Notes under the pieces: model-generated
Seen by the model: the letters and a program-made list of their open reading frames with translations, nothing else
Database searches by the model: none
Told to the model about the DNA's origin: nothing
Assembly (NCBI GenBank): GCA_029962745.1
Contig: CM057152.1
Span: forward strand, 25,524,766 to 25,588,765
Direction of reading: 5' to 3'
Length of the DNA stretch: 64,000 nt
Source of the DNA: Echinometra lucunter
Lineage: Eukaryota; Echinodermata; Echinoidea; Camarodonta; Echinometridae
In this document: piece after piece, positions 36,481 to 48,155 of the stretch
Position numbering within the stretch: the first letter of the stretch is position 1
Layout of the letters: the number at the start of each line of letters is the position of its first letter
Translations under genes and position numbers: made by a program

Positions 36481-36748
36481 ATCAATCCAGAAACCTCTAT
36501 GGCCTTAATAAAAGTATGTTACTAAAATTTAAAAAAAAAAAGAACAAAGAAAAAATATGTTTAGTCTATTATTCATTTTTCAAAAACCTGCTTTCCTCAT
36601 CAAATTGTCATCACTGATACTTTTCCTGTAACTGTTATTCTTTAAGATATATCTGAACATGTATAAAAAAGATAGATTGCACTTTTGATTGTTCATAGTT
36701 CATGACGGTGGGTGGGAATAGAAGAGGCTACAAGAAGTGTAATACTAC

Positions 36749-36821
36749 CTTTGTCTGAAGGATCTTGTCTTGCTCTTATTATGTTTTTGATGGTGGTGAC
36801 ATAGAGCTGATCAGTAGAAAG
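36749..36821 (-). CDS. KNTC1: KNTC1 exon 7 of 21
   Basis: 73 bp, phase 0 in and 1 out. The acceptor is CTAAAG and the donor AAAG|GTAGTA. It encodes LSTDQLYVTTIKN..., matching vertebrate FSLDTLYVSTAKH. Confidence 0.92.
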
Positions 36822-37540
36822 CTTTAGCATGACAAAGAAAGCAAATCATAGAACAAAAGTATTTTAATTTTTTTGTAATTGAAATGATTCCTATAAATTC
36901 ACAATTTGGTATGTTTGTGGTCAACATAAACAGCACATGTCTGTGGACGTATCACATGGCACTGCAACTGAAAAAACACAAAATAATACAGGGTAATTCC
37001 AGAATGGGGGTATTAAAGGGGGGTAAGGGGGGGGGGGGCTGATAAAATCTTATCTCACCTATCGGCACTTACAAGCACTAGGGGACAATGTTTCTAAAAC
37101 AAGAAACAAAACACAATCTTTCAATGACTTTATTGGCTTGTACATATACTAGTATATTAATACCCCCACCCCAAAAAAATAATGATCACAGGATACAACC
37201 TTTTGTCACAAGGAAGAGAGAAGAGGTACATGTACCATCACTGTAATGTAACTGACCAATCCAAGTTGAAAACATGTGAATAAATAGTCCATCCTATTGA
37301 CCCCAATGCAAAGATCAGTTTCACTATATTACTACAGCTGCAATAAAAATGAATGAAAAGAATAATTTATGTATGTGAGGAACCAAGTAATGTACTAAAC
37401 TGCTCACAAATGATAAAAAAATCTAAAAACATTTTGTATAACTACAAGTAAAATTCTCTATTACATAGAGGAGTGCTGTTTCTTTTGAATAGAAAAATGG
37501 TACAAATACGTGAATGTGAAAAAAAACAAAAAAAACATAC

Positions 37541-37599
37541 CCGTAACACTTCAGCAATAGGAAGTAGTTCACCAAGAGTGTCTTCACTCAGTTCACGAC
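37541..37599 (-). CDS. KNTC1: KNTC1 exon 6 of 21
   Basis: 59 bp, phase 1 in and 0 out. The acceptor is ATGGCAG and the donor CGG|GTATGT. It encodes CRELSEDTLGELLPIAEVLR, the counterpart of vertebrate STELSEESFPTLLLISKLMK. Confidence 0.93.
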
Positions 37600-37776
37600 C
37601 TGCCATTCATAATAAATAAAGATATGAAGTTGATAACAATAAGAGATATGATGATGAAACTAATATGGCTGCAGAAATTTGGTTACTTCAGTTCACAAAT
37701 GATTCTGGCAAACATTGTGGAAATACACAAACGTATTTCAATAACACTAACTGTAATAGTTTGACTATCATAATAC

Positions 37777-38684
37777 GCCTGTCAATTGTTTCTCCGGCCC
37801 CTGCGTACCCGGGCACTACTGGGGTACTTGCCCTGTATCGTCGGGAGTTGTGCAGGCAGACGTCCCTGCAGGCGGGGAATACATGTATGTACGGGGTTGT
37901 GGCGGTGGCTCGAGTGCAGACATCCCTGACGGACGGGGACCATGTACGAAATTGCGACGGTGGCTAGAGCGCAAATGTCCCGGCCTGGCGGGGGACCATG
38001 TACGGGGTTGCGGCGGTGGCTCGATGGTGTTCATTTGGGCTGGGAATTTCTTGCCTCGGTAGCCCTACACTTGCCTTAAATTATCATTACCATACATGTA
38101 CCTGTGTAATATATCGAATGGTATGCAGTTTAGAAGAAATTATGTTTTTGATGATTAATATTGATGAGATTTACCATTCGAAGTACTGGCAAATATTCTT
38201 CAGTTCATTCCAGCATTCTTTTCATCTCACACCAATGTCGAGTGTCAAGCGTAGCAGCAGCGATCGTACCGGACCCTTTCCATTTCCTGGCTTGTTTGTT
38301 GCTTGTTTTTATTTTAATTTTCATTCTTTGTGATTGAAATGATGATAAATGGTTATTACAGTGTATTTCTTCTATTGTTTTCATATTACTATAAGGTATT
38401 TTATATTATAAGGGTACTTTCTCCCCACATCAGAAATATGGGGGCTGGGACTTCGTCCGCGATTTGAGAAATTCCCCAGTGGTATGGGGGCCGGGACTTC
38501 GTTCACGATTGAAAAGTTCTCCGGTGGTATGGGGGCGGGGACTTAGTCGGCGATTCACCGCCAAAGATGCCCAGCCTGGCAGGGAAGTCAGAGGGGAAGT
38601 CGACGGGGCTTTGTCAGCTTAGAGGGGGCCGAAGTCCCCGGTAGTGCCCGGGTACCCGGGGGCTGGAGAAACAATTGACAGGTG
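37777..38684. mobile_element. GC-rich element with about 50-bp inverted ends
   Basis: Left end CCTGTCAATTGTTTCTCCGG, then CCCGGGCACTACTGGGG; right end the reverse complement of CCTGTCAATTGTTTCTCCAG, then CCCGGGCACTACCGGGG. Just inside the left end are three diverged tandem units of about 60-70 bp (TACGGGGTTGTGGCGGTGGC type, 37880-38025). Just inside the right end are three units of about 60 bp (GGGACTTCGTCCGCGATT type, 38430-38560). AT-rich centre. No clear target duplication and no coding capacity; superfamily unassigned. Confidence 0.75.
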
Positions 38685-38799
38685 AGTAATTATGCATTAA
38701 TGTGTAAACATACATGTATATTTGTATGTCATTCTTTAATACTCCCCTACCCTTTAAAGAAAAGAGTAAATTAACAGGTAAGGGGCTACAATGGCTTTT

Positions 38800-39165
38800 C
38801 ATTGGTGTTACACGATGTGGTCTAGTGGTTAAGGCACTGGAGTACAAGGCCAAAACCAGGTTCAATTTCCCGGCAGAGACATGTCACTACCATCCAAAAC
38901 ATCGTCAGAGCAAGAAACAGGTTGATGTCATTGCACTGGGGAAATGGCGGACGAGAGCAAACTTTACATGGTTGAGGAATAGTACTTAGACTCATCCTTC
39001 AAGAGCTCCTCTTCATGAGATTCCAAAAGCTCTTTACCCACATGCACAAGAAGAAGAAGAGAGAGACATGACTGTGGAGGCAGCTGCAAGCATCATGCTC
39101 AGCCTGGCAAGGCTTGGGGCAAAGCCATATCAGTTCTAACCCGTACAGGTACGAGGATTATCAAA
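38800..39165 (+). mobile_element. tRNA-derived SINE-like element
   Basis: Head GTGGTCTAGTGGTTAAGGC (A box) and CCAGGTTCAATTTCCCGGC (B box), then a body without a gene. Bases 39003-39140 read RAPLHEIPKALYPHAQEEEE... in one frame up to a stop; I do not recognise it. The 3' border is uncertain. Confidence 0.55.
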
Positions 39166-39779
39166 ATATGATGGGAAACCTCTGGTATGTTTCGATATTC
39201 AAATCTATATGCTTACAATTTATAATCATTAGTTCAATTTCCTACATGTGCATATCCTGTCATTAAGCAGCCAAAACGGTGATACTGATAGCTGAAGGTC
39301 TAACCTACTTTGACTACAGTTGTAGTGTATTTATTTATAGCACTATAGCAGTATGAAGTACCGCACTAAACAGTAAACTTTCATATTTGATGAATTCCAG
39401 GAAGCGAAATGAAAAACTCCATAGGCGGAACAGATTGCATTTTCACCATTTTACAAATTTGGGCATGAGGTTCATTGGCAGATATTAAGGCGATAAATAT
39501 GATGAGTATAAGAAGAAAATGAAACTGCTAAGACAATGTATCACTGAGACCAGCTCGCTGATTTGCATTGCTTGTGAGTCGTCTCACAGAACTGCTAAAT
39601 TCTCTTGTCCAAATTTTCAATAGTCTTTGCCAGGCAACAACAGCTCAAAAACTTTCCCTTCCTGAGCATTTACAGTAGTTTTTCGTAAACAACTAAGGAA
39701 GATATCGGAAGTGTTCCTGAGTGTGGGTCATAATAATACCTCGTCATATGATTATCCACAACAAAGACAGCTTGGGAAT

Positions 39780-40392
39780 TCATACATAGCTTTAAACCTG
39801 TCTCTGGAAAAGCATGTTGCACACGGATGATAAAGAATTCTTTTACAACAACCTGCAGCTTGATGCTACTTCAAATTATTCACTGAAGAAATGTGATGAT
39901 CTTGTTCTTGTGATAACAATACATCATCAACAAAATTTTTTGAGCAGGCTGCTTCCCTGAAGCTCTAAAAACAGTGTAACATGATCTGTCCTCTCATGAA
40001 GATTGAAAGTTGGACAGTGAAGAAAAGTTCTATCACCCATTGAAATCTGAAAATTTTGGCAAGAGCAGCGGCTTCACACACTGCCGAGTTACCTGAATGA
40101 AAACAACTGCTGGCCAAAGACTTTATCGGCGTAGAGACTTTTCCACATCTGTGAGACATGCACTCTTGCATGTCTCTAAGATATATTGATTCTTTGGACA
40201 AAGGCAATGAGGTATTTTTAGTCCTTCTGGACTATCATCTGCATTTGAACACCATAAGCCAATGTCCTTGCTGCCGCCAGAAATAATGATGCCTATAATC
40301 TCACTCCGCTGCACAGGCAAGAAAAAATCCTGTAACTCACACGGTAAGTGACCATCTTTGACCTTTGCCCTTTGACCAACATTACCCAAACT
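39780..40392 (-). pseudogene. degenerate coding-like remnant, unidentified
   Basis: Minus-strand frames with peptide-like composition broken by stops and shifts: GHLPCELQDFFLPVQRSEII, ISGGSKDIGLWCSNADDSPE and CKSACLTDVEKSLRR, then NSAVCEAAALAKIFRFQW in another frame. Codon texture suggests an old transposon-encoded protein. I do not recognise the family. Confidence 0.35.
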
Positions 40393-40840
40393 CCAATCAG
40401 ATCATCTCTCCTACGGTGTTGCCACACTACCATCAAGTTTAAAGGTCATGCTTTAAATGGATCTAGAAATATTGTGTTAACAAGGTTGACACCTGGGGAG
40501 CGTTTCATCAAGTGTCTTGTCAGTGATTTTACCGACAACTGTTATAAGCTACTGAAATTCTACTTTGATTGGCTGAAAGCAAATTTGTCGGTAAAAATCA
40601 CTGACAAGATACTTGATAAACCCCTCCCCTGGAATTTGATAAATTTATCTCTGCTTACTTTGACCTAAATACTCCCAAATTTAATCAGATTCACCTTCCT
40701 ATGTGATGCATACTAGCACCTAGTTTGAAGTTCATACCTCAAATGATTCTTGAGATATTGCGTTAATGAAAAAGGGTACGGAGAGATGAATAGACAACCT
40801 GTGAACATAGGGCCTTCGGTGGGCAGAGGCTAAAAAATGT
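40340..40840 (+). repeat. decayed DR1-type repeat
   Basis: CATCTTTGACCTTTGCCCTTT at the start, ACTTTGACCTAAATACTCCC, and GGTGGGCAGAGGCTAAAAAA at the end. Interrupted by the palindromic MITE at 40494-40628. Confidence 0.7.
40494..40628. mobile_element. palindromic MITE inside a DR1-type repeat
   Basis: Arms GGGGAGCGTTTCATCAAGTG / CACTTGATAAACCCCTCCCC-like, with TGTCAGTGATTTTACCGACA / TGTCGGTAAAAATCACTGAC inside. It interrupts the repeat 40340-40840 between ACCTG and GGAATTT. Confidence 0.75.
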
Positions 40841-40910
40841 CAACACCGTTCTGGCTCTGAACAAATGAACTATAGCATAATCCTCCATAAAAAAGTTCAG
40901 TGTTACTTAC

Positions 40911-41001
40911 ATAGAATTTTCCACTGTCCACCTTTGAGAAGAGGATGGAAAGGGAGTCTTGCCTTGGACAGTGGTGATAATGGCTTAGGGGTGAGCATCA
41001 G
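40911..41001 (-). CDS. KNTC1: KNTC1 exon 5 of 21
   Basis: 91 bp, phase 0 in and 1 out. The acceptor is TTTTTCCAG and the donor CTAT|GTAAGT. The peptide LSPLSKARLPFHPLLKGGQW followed by KIL matches vertebrate AAQTRLPFHLIFFGTAQNFWKIL. Confidence 0.94.
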
Positions 41002-41729
41002 CTGGAAAAAAAACATCAAGTCAAAATATAAAGTCAAAACATCAATTTCTCTTCATCATTAGCTCCCAACGGGGGGGGGGGGGGGGAAGAGGTAGACAGG
41101 GAGAACTACCAACAATTTGCATTAGTACAAAACTATCTTGAAGGCTTGAAGGAGTTTATCAAAAAGTGAAATGCACAGAAGCTTCTCTGTACTTAAACAC
41201 ACACTCACAAATATGGTGGATGTGAATTCTATTTTGAAGCAATGTTGATGCACAATCAAGATAGAAATTATCTAAACGTAAACATAGGTATATTCAAATA
41301 TTGATTACTTTATAGGCTTTTAATTTCGCAAGGGTATTATTTTCATGAATTTCGCAAATCACTCACTGATCACAAATTCAACAATTAATTGCTCAAAATT
41401 TCCCTGTAGCAGGTTTTCCTCAATCGAACTTAAGGGGTGGGCACGTGTACCTCCATTTTAAAACTGTACAGTATCAGTACTGGTACTGATTGCATGCAGT
41501 GCACCAGCATATAGTGCAGAGCCTAGTGTATTGTGCAAAAACTACTCGTAAGCATGCATTTTTAACAGCGGGAGAGTAAGTACAGCCTGAGCTACATTTG
41601 CTGATCACTCGTGCTAGTGAAAGCAATGATTCGTGAAAATATCTGTGTGCCAAAATATGTTCTCAATGTACACTGTTGGTAAATTATCAATAAATATTTG
41701 CAGCTGATTAAATTAACTGCATTATGCCA

Positions 41730-43015
41730 TCTAAAATAACAAGATGAATGCTACTGCATCTCTTATATGCCTCCGCCTATATTCACTTAACTTCATGGCT
41801 CAAACTGTTCTTGATTTATGGTGTAACCAGAATAACGATAATTTCACTAAAGGTGATTAATACTCCCTCCCCAATGTGTGTGCTAAATTTCCCGAGTATG
41901 CTTGAAAAATGAGGAAGTAGTTTGATCATTAATATTTCCTGATTTATTGCCATAATATGCTGTTGTGCTATGCTGTTACCATGGCAATGCAGTTTCTGAC
42001 ACATTCAGAATATATGACTTGCACATTTCATTCAAAGACCAATGTGTGTGTCAAATTCATGAGCATTGCTTGAAAAAAGAAAGTTATTCGATCCACAATA
42101 TTCTCCCAGATTTATTGTCATAATATGCAGATACCATGGCAACGCAATTCCGGTACTTCAAAACATGTCTTGCACATCTTAATCCCAAGACCAACGTGTA
42201 TGCCAAATTTCATGACCATTGCTTGAAAAATGAGAAGTAGTATTGATCTGCAATATTCCCGATTTATTGCCATTATTGCTGTTGCTATGCTCTTACCATG
42301 GCAACGCAGTTTTTCCAAAACATTCAAAATATATGACTTGCACATCCTCTATCTCAAGACCAATGTGTGTGGCCATTTCCATGAGCATTGCTCGCAAAAT
42401 GAGGAAGATATTCGATCACAATATTCTCCCTGATTTATTGTCATAATTATGCTGTTTCAATTGCAAAGCAATTTTCGACACATTAAAACCATACATCTTG
42501 CACATCTTAATCCCAAGACTAATATTTGTAATTTCATGCATAATGATCCTCTATGACTTGATCTGATACCCCCAAAACTAATCAGACCGTCTTCCTATGG
42601 TGATGCATACTAGCCCAGTGTGAAGTTCAAACTTCTAGAGTACCACTTTAGCAAGACGAAACCTGAAATTTTGGAAATGACCTCTGTGACCACTGACAAA
42701 CTTACTCCCAAAATCTAAGCAAATCGTCTCCTACGTCGTCACACTACCAACACGATTGAAGTTCATACTTCAAATGGTTTTTGAGGTGCTTGAAACCAAA
42801 AATTTGCAATCAACCCCTGTGACCTTTGACCTTTGACCTACATACACCTATCTAATCTGATCATCTCCTATAGGAATGCATTACTAACCCAAGTTTGAAA
42901 TTCATACCTCAAACGGTTCTTGAGATATCGCATTAACGAAAATGCGGGAACGGAACGGACGTAAAACCACAAACATAATGCATCTGGCACCAACTTGCTG
43001 GGCAGAGGTATTAAA
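41730..43015 (+). repeat. decayed DR1-type repeat with about 175-bp tandem units
   Basis: First part: about four tandem units of roughly 175 bp (ATTTATTGCCATAATATGCT, TACCATGGCAA(C/T)GCAGTTT, CATGAGCATTGCTTGAAAAA). Second part: TGACCTTTGACCTTTGACCT (about 42821-42840) and a GGGAACGGAACGGACG tail, ending CTGGGCAGAGGTATTAAAAT. Confidence 0.75.
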
Positions 43016-43058
43016 ATGCACCATTTTCACATTTACTACCTTTTACACATCTTCTTAC

Positions 43059-43154
43059 CCCTTCGTCTTTCGTGACTCTGTCGAAACATGATCTCGTAGT
43101 CTGTTGGAGGTTTGGTCCGTGTGTAGCTTCAAGGTAGTCAAGAAGTTGCAGACC
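43059..43154 (-). CDS. KNTC1: KNTC1 exon 4 of 21
   Basis: 32 codons, phase 0 both sides. The acceptor is TTCACACAG and the donor GGG|GTAAGA. The peptide GLQLLDYLEATHGPN aligns loosely with the vertebrate GILHKLDPYDYEM helix. Sequence conservation is weak here; the call rests on position, intact splice sites and phase. Confidence 0.85.
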
Positions 43155-44482
43155 CTGTGTGAAGTAAGTCACAATCAATGAATCAAGCTTTTGGAAAACA
43201 TCAGTGGTTACAATGTAGTGTATACAGTACAGAACAATCTTTGAATAATTGGAATTATGTCTGAATATATAAATAATTCATTGGTCTTTCAATAATTTTA
43301 AAGGCCTTGTATTTTGATACTTGGAGTATACTTCTTTAAAATCTATTTCCAATTTTATGGTACATATATATCATAAACATGTGAGACAGTATCACGAAAA
43401 TATTCAAACATATTTTATATAAGCATCGTTTTTTTTGTACTGAGGGGTTGGGGACTTTATATCTCCAGCATTTCTTAGTCTAAACATATGGTGTATAATG
43501 AAAGCCCAACACTACGAATTAGGTGTACAGTAACACTTTGAAAAAGGTTGGTGGAATTATCTTTAAAACTTTGCTTTGGTGCATTTAAGCAACTTCTGGA
43601 AACAAGTTTCCATGTATCAGGATGAAATATAAGATGAAGACTACAGGAATATCAAACATCAGGAGCTAAACTCTCAACAGCACTGATACAAATACATACC
43701 ACTTCCGTAGAATGAGTCTGATTCTGTCACATCTAAAGAGCTATCATTGATAATACTAGACCCAGACGAAGCTCTCATAATATAACAGTCGATCTGTATG
43801 TTAAGATCAAGAGTACTTATGTAACCAATCATCAAGAACATACATGTTTATTATGGAGCTAAAGGCTTGTTCACAAATGACGCAGAAAACTCCCACAGTA
43901 AACCCCCGTTGTTTTGTTCTGTACAAATGAATGGAATATGAGGAAGCAAAAATAAAAGTGCGGAGGCAAGAGGCAGATTTTTTTGCCTTCAGGTGGCAAT
44001 AGGTGTGACCAATCAAATTCTCACAAATAGCACAACATATAATGTTATGAGTTTGTCTATGCAATTTCTTGCAAAACTCTCTTTTATTTGAGCATGAAAT
44101 ATTTTTGGTACATTAATGCGCATCTCATTATCATAAGTGGCATAGTAAAAAAAAGGGAGGGATTTCCCCCCAGGATTTGCCATTGCATACTAGAATGAGC
44201 CTTAAGTTTTTTGCTCAAAGCATACTTGAATCAGGACCTCACTACAACATAAAAATGGTAAAAGTTCAGGCCTATGAGAGTGACTCTGATGAAGCATCAC
44301 CCAATTTATAACATATGTCACCAATTCATGTATCAAAACTTGCAATGGAAATTTCACAAATGACTGCCACATTCAGTTGGTTGCTTTCATATCTTGTGTG
44401 TTCAAAAAGGGTTTTCAAGTATGCATCAAAACCTTGCTACATCACATTCACTCAAGATTTCCTTGAACTTGAAGGAGTAATA

Positions 44483-44669
44483 CAGTCAAACCTGCTTTAA
44501 TAGCAAATCCCTGTACTGAAAGACAATCTGTTCATAAAGATCACATTTGTGTTTCATCTGAACAGTATATTAATCATTAGAATTTGCATGAACAGAACAT
44601 GCATTTAGAGACAACTTTGCTATAAAGACCATACCTTTACACAAAAGTTTCTTCATATCTGTCACTGTA
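44483..44669. repeat. pogo/Tigger-like MITE fragment
   Basis: TA-CAGTCAAACCTGCTTTAA at the left and CACTG-TA at the right, with ATAAAGATCAC / ATAAAGACCATACC stretches typical of CAGT-ended pogo/Tigger MITEs. Confidence 0.4.
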
Positions 44670-44767
44670 CCTGTATGGCATAAAGGTTGTTGACACATTA
44701 CACTGATAGATTAATTATGCAAACTTTATCAAAGAAATTAGCTTCTCTAATTCCAGAATACATTCAC

Positions 44768-44960
44768 CTTATCCAAATTTTCCTTCAGCATTTGAACAAG
44801 AGCTCCTCTCTTTTGGATCATAGACATTGCCGAGAGAATCACATTCTTGTCTAGAGCCTTTTTGCTGTTGCCATGGTGACCATCCTGATTACCATCACTG
44901 GGCAAAAGCAGATGACGAACATACATCATAAGTGCCTCCTGTTCATCAAGACTAAAATCT
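44768..44960 (-). CDS. KNTC1: KNTC1 exon 3 of 21
   Basis: 193 bp, phase 2 in and 0 out. The acceptor is TTTTATAG and the donor AAG|GTGAAT. The peptide continues the previous exon as R-DFSLDEQEALMMYVRHLLL and ends MLKENLDK. It aligns with the vertebrate TFQLDCDAVLQLFIETLL region and the helical repeat after it. It carries a low-complexity loop (SDGNQDGHHGNSKK) where vertebrates also have a variable loop. Confidence 0.93.
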
Positions 44961-45209
44961 CTATAAAAGACAAAAAAAGACGCAGTCAAATTTAATGCTT
45001 CTGCCCTTTGCCAGATCTGAAATACATCTCACAATCCTGCTGTATTTTCTGAATTCTCATTGGAGAATTTAATCAAAGAGATATCACTCTGTGGTATAAG
45101 CTATTGTCAATGCAATTTTTGCTGATGATGTCATTGTGTACATATCTAGCTCTAATTCAAGTAGTACTGAGACCAAGTAATAAGTATGTGTAAATTATAT
45201 ATTAAATAC

Positions 45210-45840
45210 AGTAAACCTTGCGTAGTCAACATCACATGAGATGAATTTGCATCAGGTCGAATCAGCAAAAAAGTCCTGATTTTTTCCCATGTAATTCCTA
45301 TTCAGAAATGTGTGGCTAGGTTGAAATTACCAAGTTGAATTTCGGCTAAGTCCAACAGAATATTTAGACCCAACGGGAAAAACCAGTCATCAATTTTATC
45401 ATCTAAGTCAAAAATGAATGTACACTCAAAGCAAAGACACTTTCAATGCACTCACAATGCCGAACAATTTATACACGCTCGCACTCACGTCCATATCTGG
45501 CATGTCACGAGTAGGCACTAGCTGGGCCAGCTGTCCCCCCACAACTCTGGGGAGTGCTGGTTTTCCTGTTATAACATTCTTTGTCATACAAACATTCCAT
45601 TTCTTTGAGAAAGATTTTACTTCAGTTTACTTTTATGATAGTTCTCATTAGGACACAGATTAATTTCATATCAAAACAGTAGAAAACAAAAGGAAACAAA
45701 GATGAATTGACTACTGCTTCAGTACAAGTCAATTAAAATTCCACTCTAGGGTAAGTTGAAATTCATGTTAAGTCAAACTTATTTCTTTAGTCCCATCTGA
45801 TTCGACTTGTGCGAGGTTATTTGCACTGGTTTTATGAAAA
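45210..45840. repeat. pogo/Tigger-like MITE
   Basis: Left CAGTAAACCTTGCGTAGTCA, ACATCACATGAGAT; right (reverse complement) CAGTGCAAATAACCTCGCAC, AAGTCGAATCAGATGGGA. The ends are imperfectly inverted. No gene inside. Confidence 0.5.
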
Positions 45841-46241
45841 TTGTCTCAAGATAAATATTGCAAAAACAAAAGGTTAGTAGTGTTTAAATTGAAAGTAACC
45901 TTTCACGAGATGCTCATGCTAAACTGCTCTGTTGGTCAATCTCGTCACAGTTATGTTATGTGCTCTTTGACGGTTAAGCTCCAACCTATGCTCTGTTATT
46001 TATGATTGCTTGACATTTTTTATCATTCATGTACAGTTTAGAGAAATAGCTTAATACCATTAATTCAATTAATTTTATTTCAATTTATGTTAAGATAATT
46101 AACTCTTAGACCGAATACGATGCACTTAGGAGCACCAGTATTAAGCACCTTATAAATGTTATGTAGTATTATTATTATTACTGAAAGGAAACAAAAACCC
46201 CCAGGTCAAGTAGCTTGTAATCAAAGCCAAGGCAGAAAAAA

Positions 46242-46741
46242 NNNNNNNNNNNNNNNNNNNNNNNNNNNNNNNNNNNNNNNNNNNNNNNNNNNNNNNNNNN
46301 NNNNNNNNNNNNNNNNNNNNNNNNNNNNNNNNNNNNNNNNNNNNNNNNNNNNNNNNNNNNNNNNNNNNNNNNNNNNNNNNNNNNNNNNNNNNNNNNNNNN
46401 NNNNNNNNNNNNNNNNNNNNNNNNNNNNNNNNNNNNNNNNNNNNNNNNNNNNNNNNNNNNNNNNNNNNNNNNNNNNNNNNNNNNNNNNNNNNNNNNNNNN
46501 NNNNNNNNNNNNNNNNNNNNNNNNNNNNNNNNNNNNNNNNNNNNNNNNNNNNNNNNNNNNNNNNNNNNNNNNNNNNNNNNNNNNNNNNNNNNNNNNNNNN
46601 NNNNNNNNNNNNNNNNNNNNNNNNNNNNNNNNNNNNNNNNNNNNNNNNNNNNNNNNNNNNNNNNNNNNNNNNNNNNNNNNNNNNNNNNNNNNNNNNNNNN
46701 NNNNNNNNNNNNNNNNNNNNNNNNNNNNNNNNNNNNNNNNN
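46242..46741. other. assembly gap of 500 N
   Basis: Exactly 500 N. AGGCAGAAAAA stands on both sides (46231-46241 and 46742-46752). The true gap size is unknown. It lies in the intron between KNTC1 exons 2 and 3. Confidence 1.
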
Positions 46742-47427
46742 AGGCAGAAAAAGACAGATCAGCGAAAATTTGAACGAAATGGACACGTAATAAGAAAGTT
46801 AAACCTACATGAAATTTTCTGTTTTTGACAATAACATAGCTACATGTACATAGTGATATAAGTTATGTTTTGTATACAGAATTTCACATATTCTTTCTTT
46901 TCTTGAAGACCACATATTTTCATTGTCCTTATTCCAAATTTCTGTGGAGAAGACACTCCTACATGATATATCTTTAGTTTTGTTAAATTATGTGTGTAAA
47001 AAACATACTGAGAGTTGTTCACAAATGATGTCACCAATAGCTACATGCATAGTAGTGTGAAAAAAAAAATGTCAAATATAAAATTTCATTTAGTACACAT
47101 TTTTCTCATTTCATGTCCGATTTTTTTTCAAATTTTTGCCAATGTGTCTTATTCCATTTCAGCTTTGATTTAAAAACTACCTGATTTAAGGTTGTTGGTT
47201 TTCTTTGAATACTTTTTATAAAACAACCATGCATCTATTTTGCATGCTCCATTTGGGATAAGTGCTCAAGTGCTCGCTTAAAAACAGAGAACGTACCATA
47301 AAATTACAAATGCCAGTAGGACTATGATTTTTTCAAAATGTAGTACTAGTTGATGAACCAACTGAAATGGCGATTATTTAATACAAGGAAGAGGGACATA
47401 TGTAAGCAAAACACCTTGTCCAAGAAT

Positions 47428-48045
47428 GTAAGCATCAGGTGCGGATCGAACCCAGGATCTGTCATATGAGAGGCAAGAGCCTTGATGTCTATTAGGGCTT
47501 AACTGATATCAGCATTGGAGATCAGTGAATGCCGATTCTTGGCCGCATCGGCAAAACATCGGAATCGGTAAATATTTTGATGGGTGTGCCGATGCGGATC
47601 CGACACAAGCAACAGGTTTTTTTTTTTGTTTTTTTTACCTTTTTCTCCTCCGTAATGTTTAAAAACAAACTTACGATAGTAGTAGTAGAAATTATTCAAA
47701 CTCCATTATGTTTGAAAATAAAAGCCCGATAGAAACAGAAATTATTCAAACTCCGTCTTCATTTCATCATGTTATGCAGACGTTATACTACGAATTTTGG
47801 CCTGTTTGGCGATTACGATCACACTTAGACCCTATACATGTTGTTTTGCATTGCGGGCGTAGCAGACGGGATTCAATTGTTTTATTGTAATTACGCATCT
47901 CTACTCCAGCTGCGCTCTGCGCTACATCAGTATCGGAATCGGGCTGATGCGGATGTAAAAACATCGGGCATCGGATCGGCAACGAAATTCCATATCGGTT
48001 ATGCCCTAATGTCTATACCACAGTGCCACAGAGCATCCAACATGC
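47428..48045 (-). repeat. tRNA-derived sequence split by the hAT MITE
   Basis: On the minus strand, the part right of the MITE gives GCTCTGTGGCACTGTGGTAT (A-box-like), and the part left of it gives CATCAAGGCTCTTGCCTCTC and GGGTTCGATCCGCACC (B-box-like). Removing the MITE and one duplication rejoins a roughly 75-nt tRNA-like body. A degenerate SINE head or tRNA pseudogene, not a working tRNA. Confidence 0.7.
47493..48008. mobile_element. hAT MITE, 516 bp, perfect 8-bp target duplication
   Basis: Ends TAGGGCTTAACTGATATC (left) and the reverse complement of GATATCGGTTATGCCCTA-like (right: CATATCGGTTATGCCCTA). The exact 8-bp duplication ATGTCTAT sits at 47485-47492 and 48009-48016, the hAT hallmark. 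The subterminal regions are rich in GATGCGGAT/ATCGGAATCGG motifs. No coding capacity. Confidence 0.92.
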
Positions 48046-48155
48046 AGGGTTGGATCTTGGCAGGGTTCAACTGAAATAGGGACGTGAACCCTGGAAAGTT
48101 GGGGGTGAGCAGAACTAGCAAAGTGTTTAGTATAGGAATATTAATCAAAACTTGC

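Noticed and set aside
46156..46786. Long open frames on both strands across 46156-46786
   Set aside because: They are created by the 500-N gap and contain almost only undefined residues.
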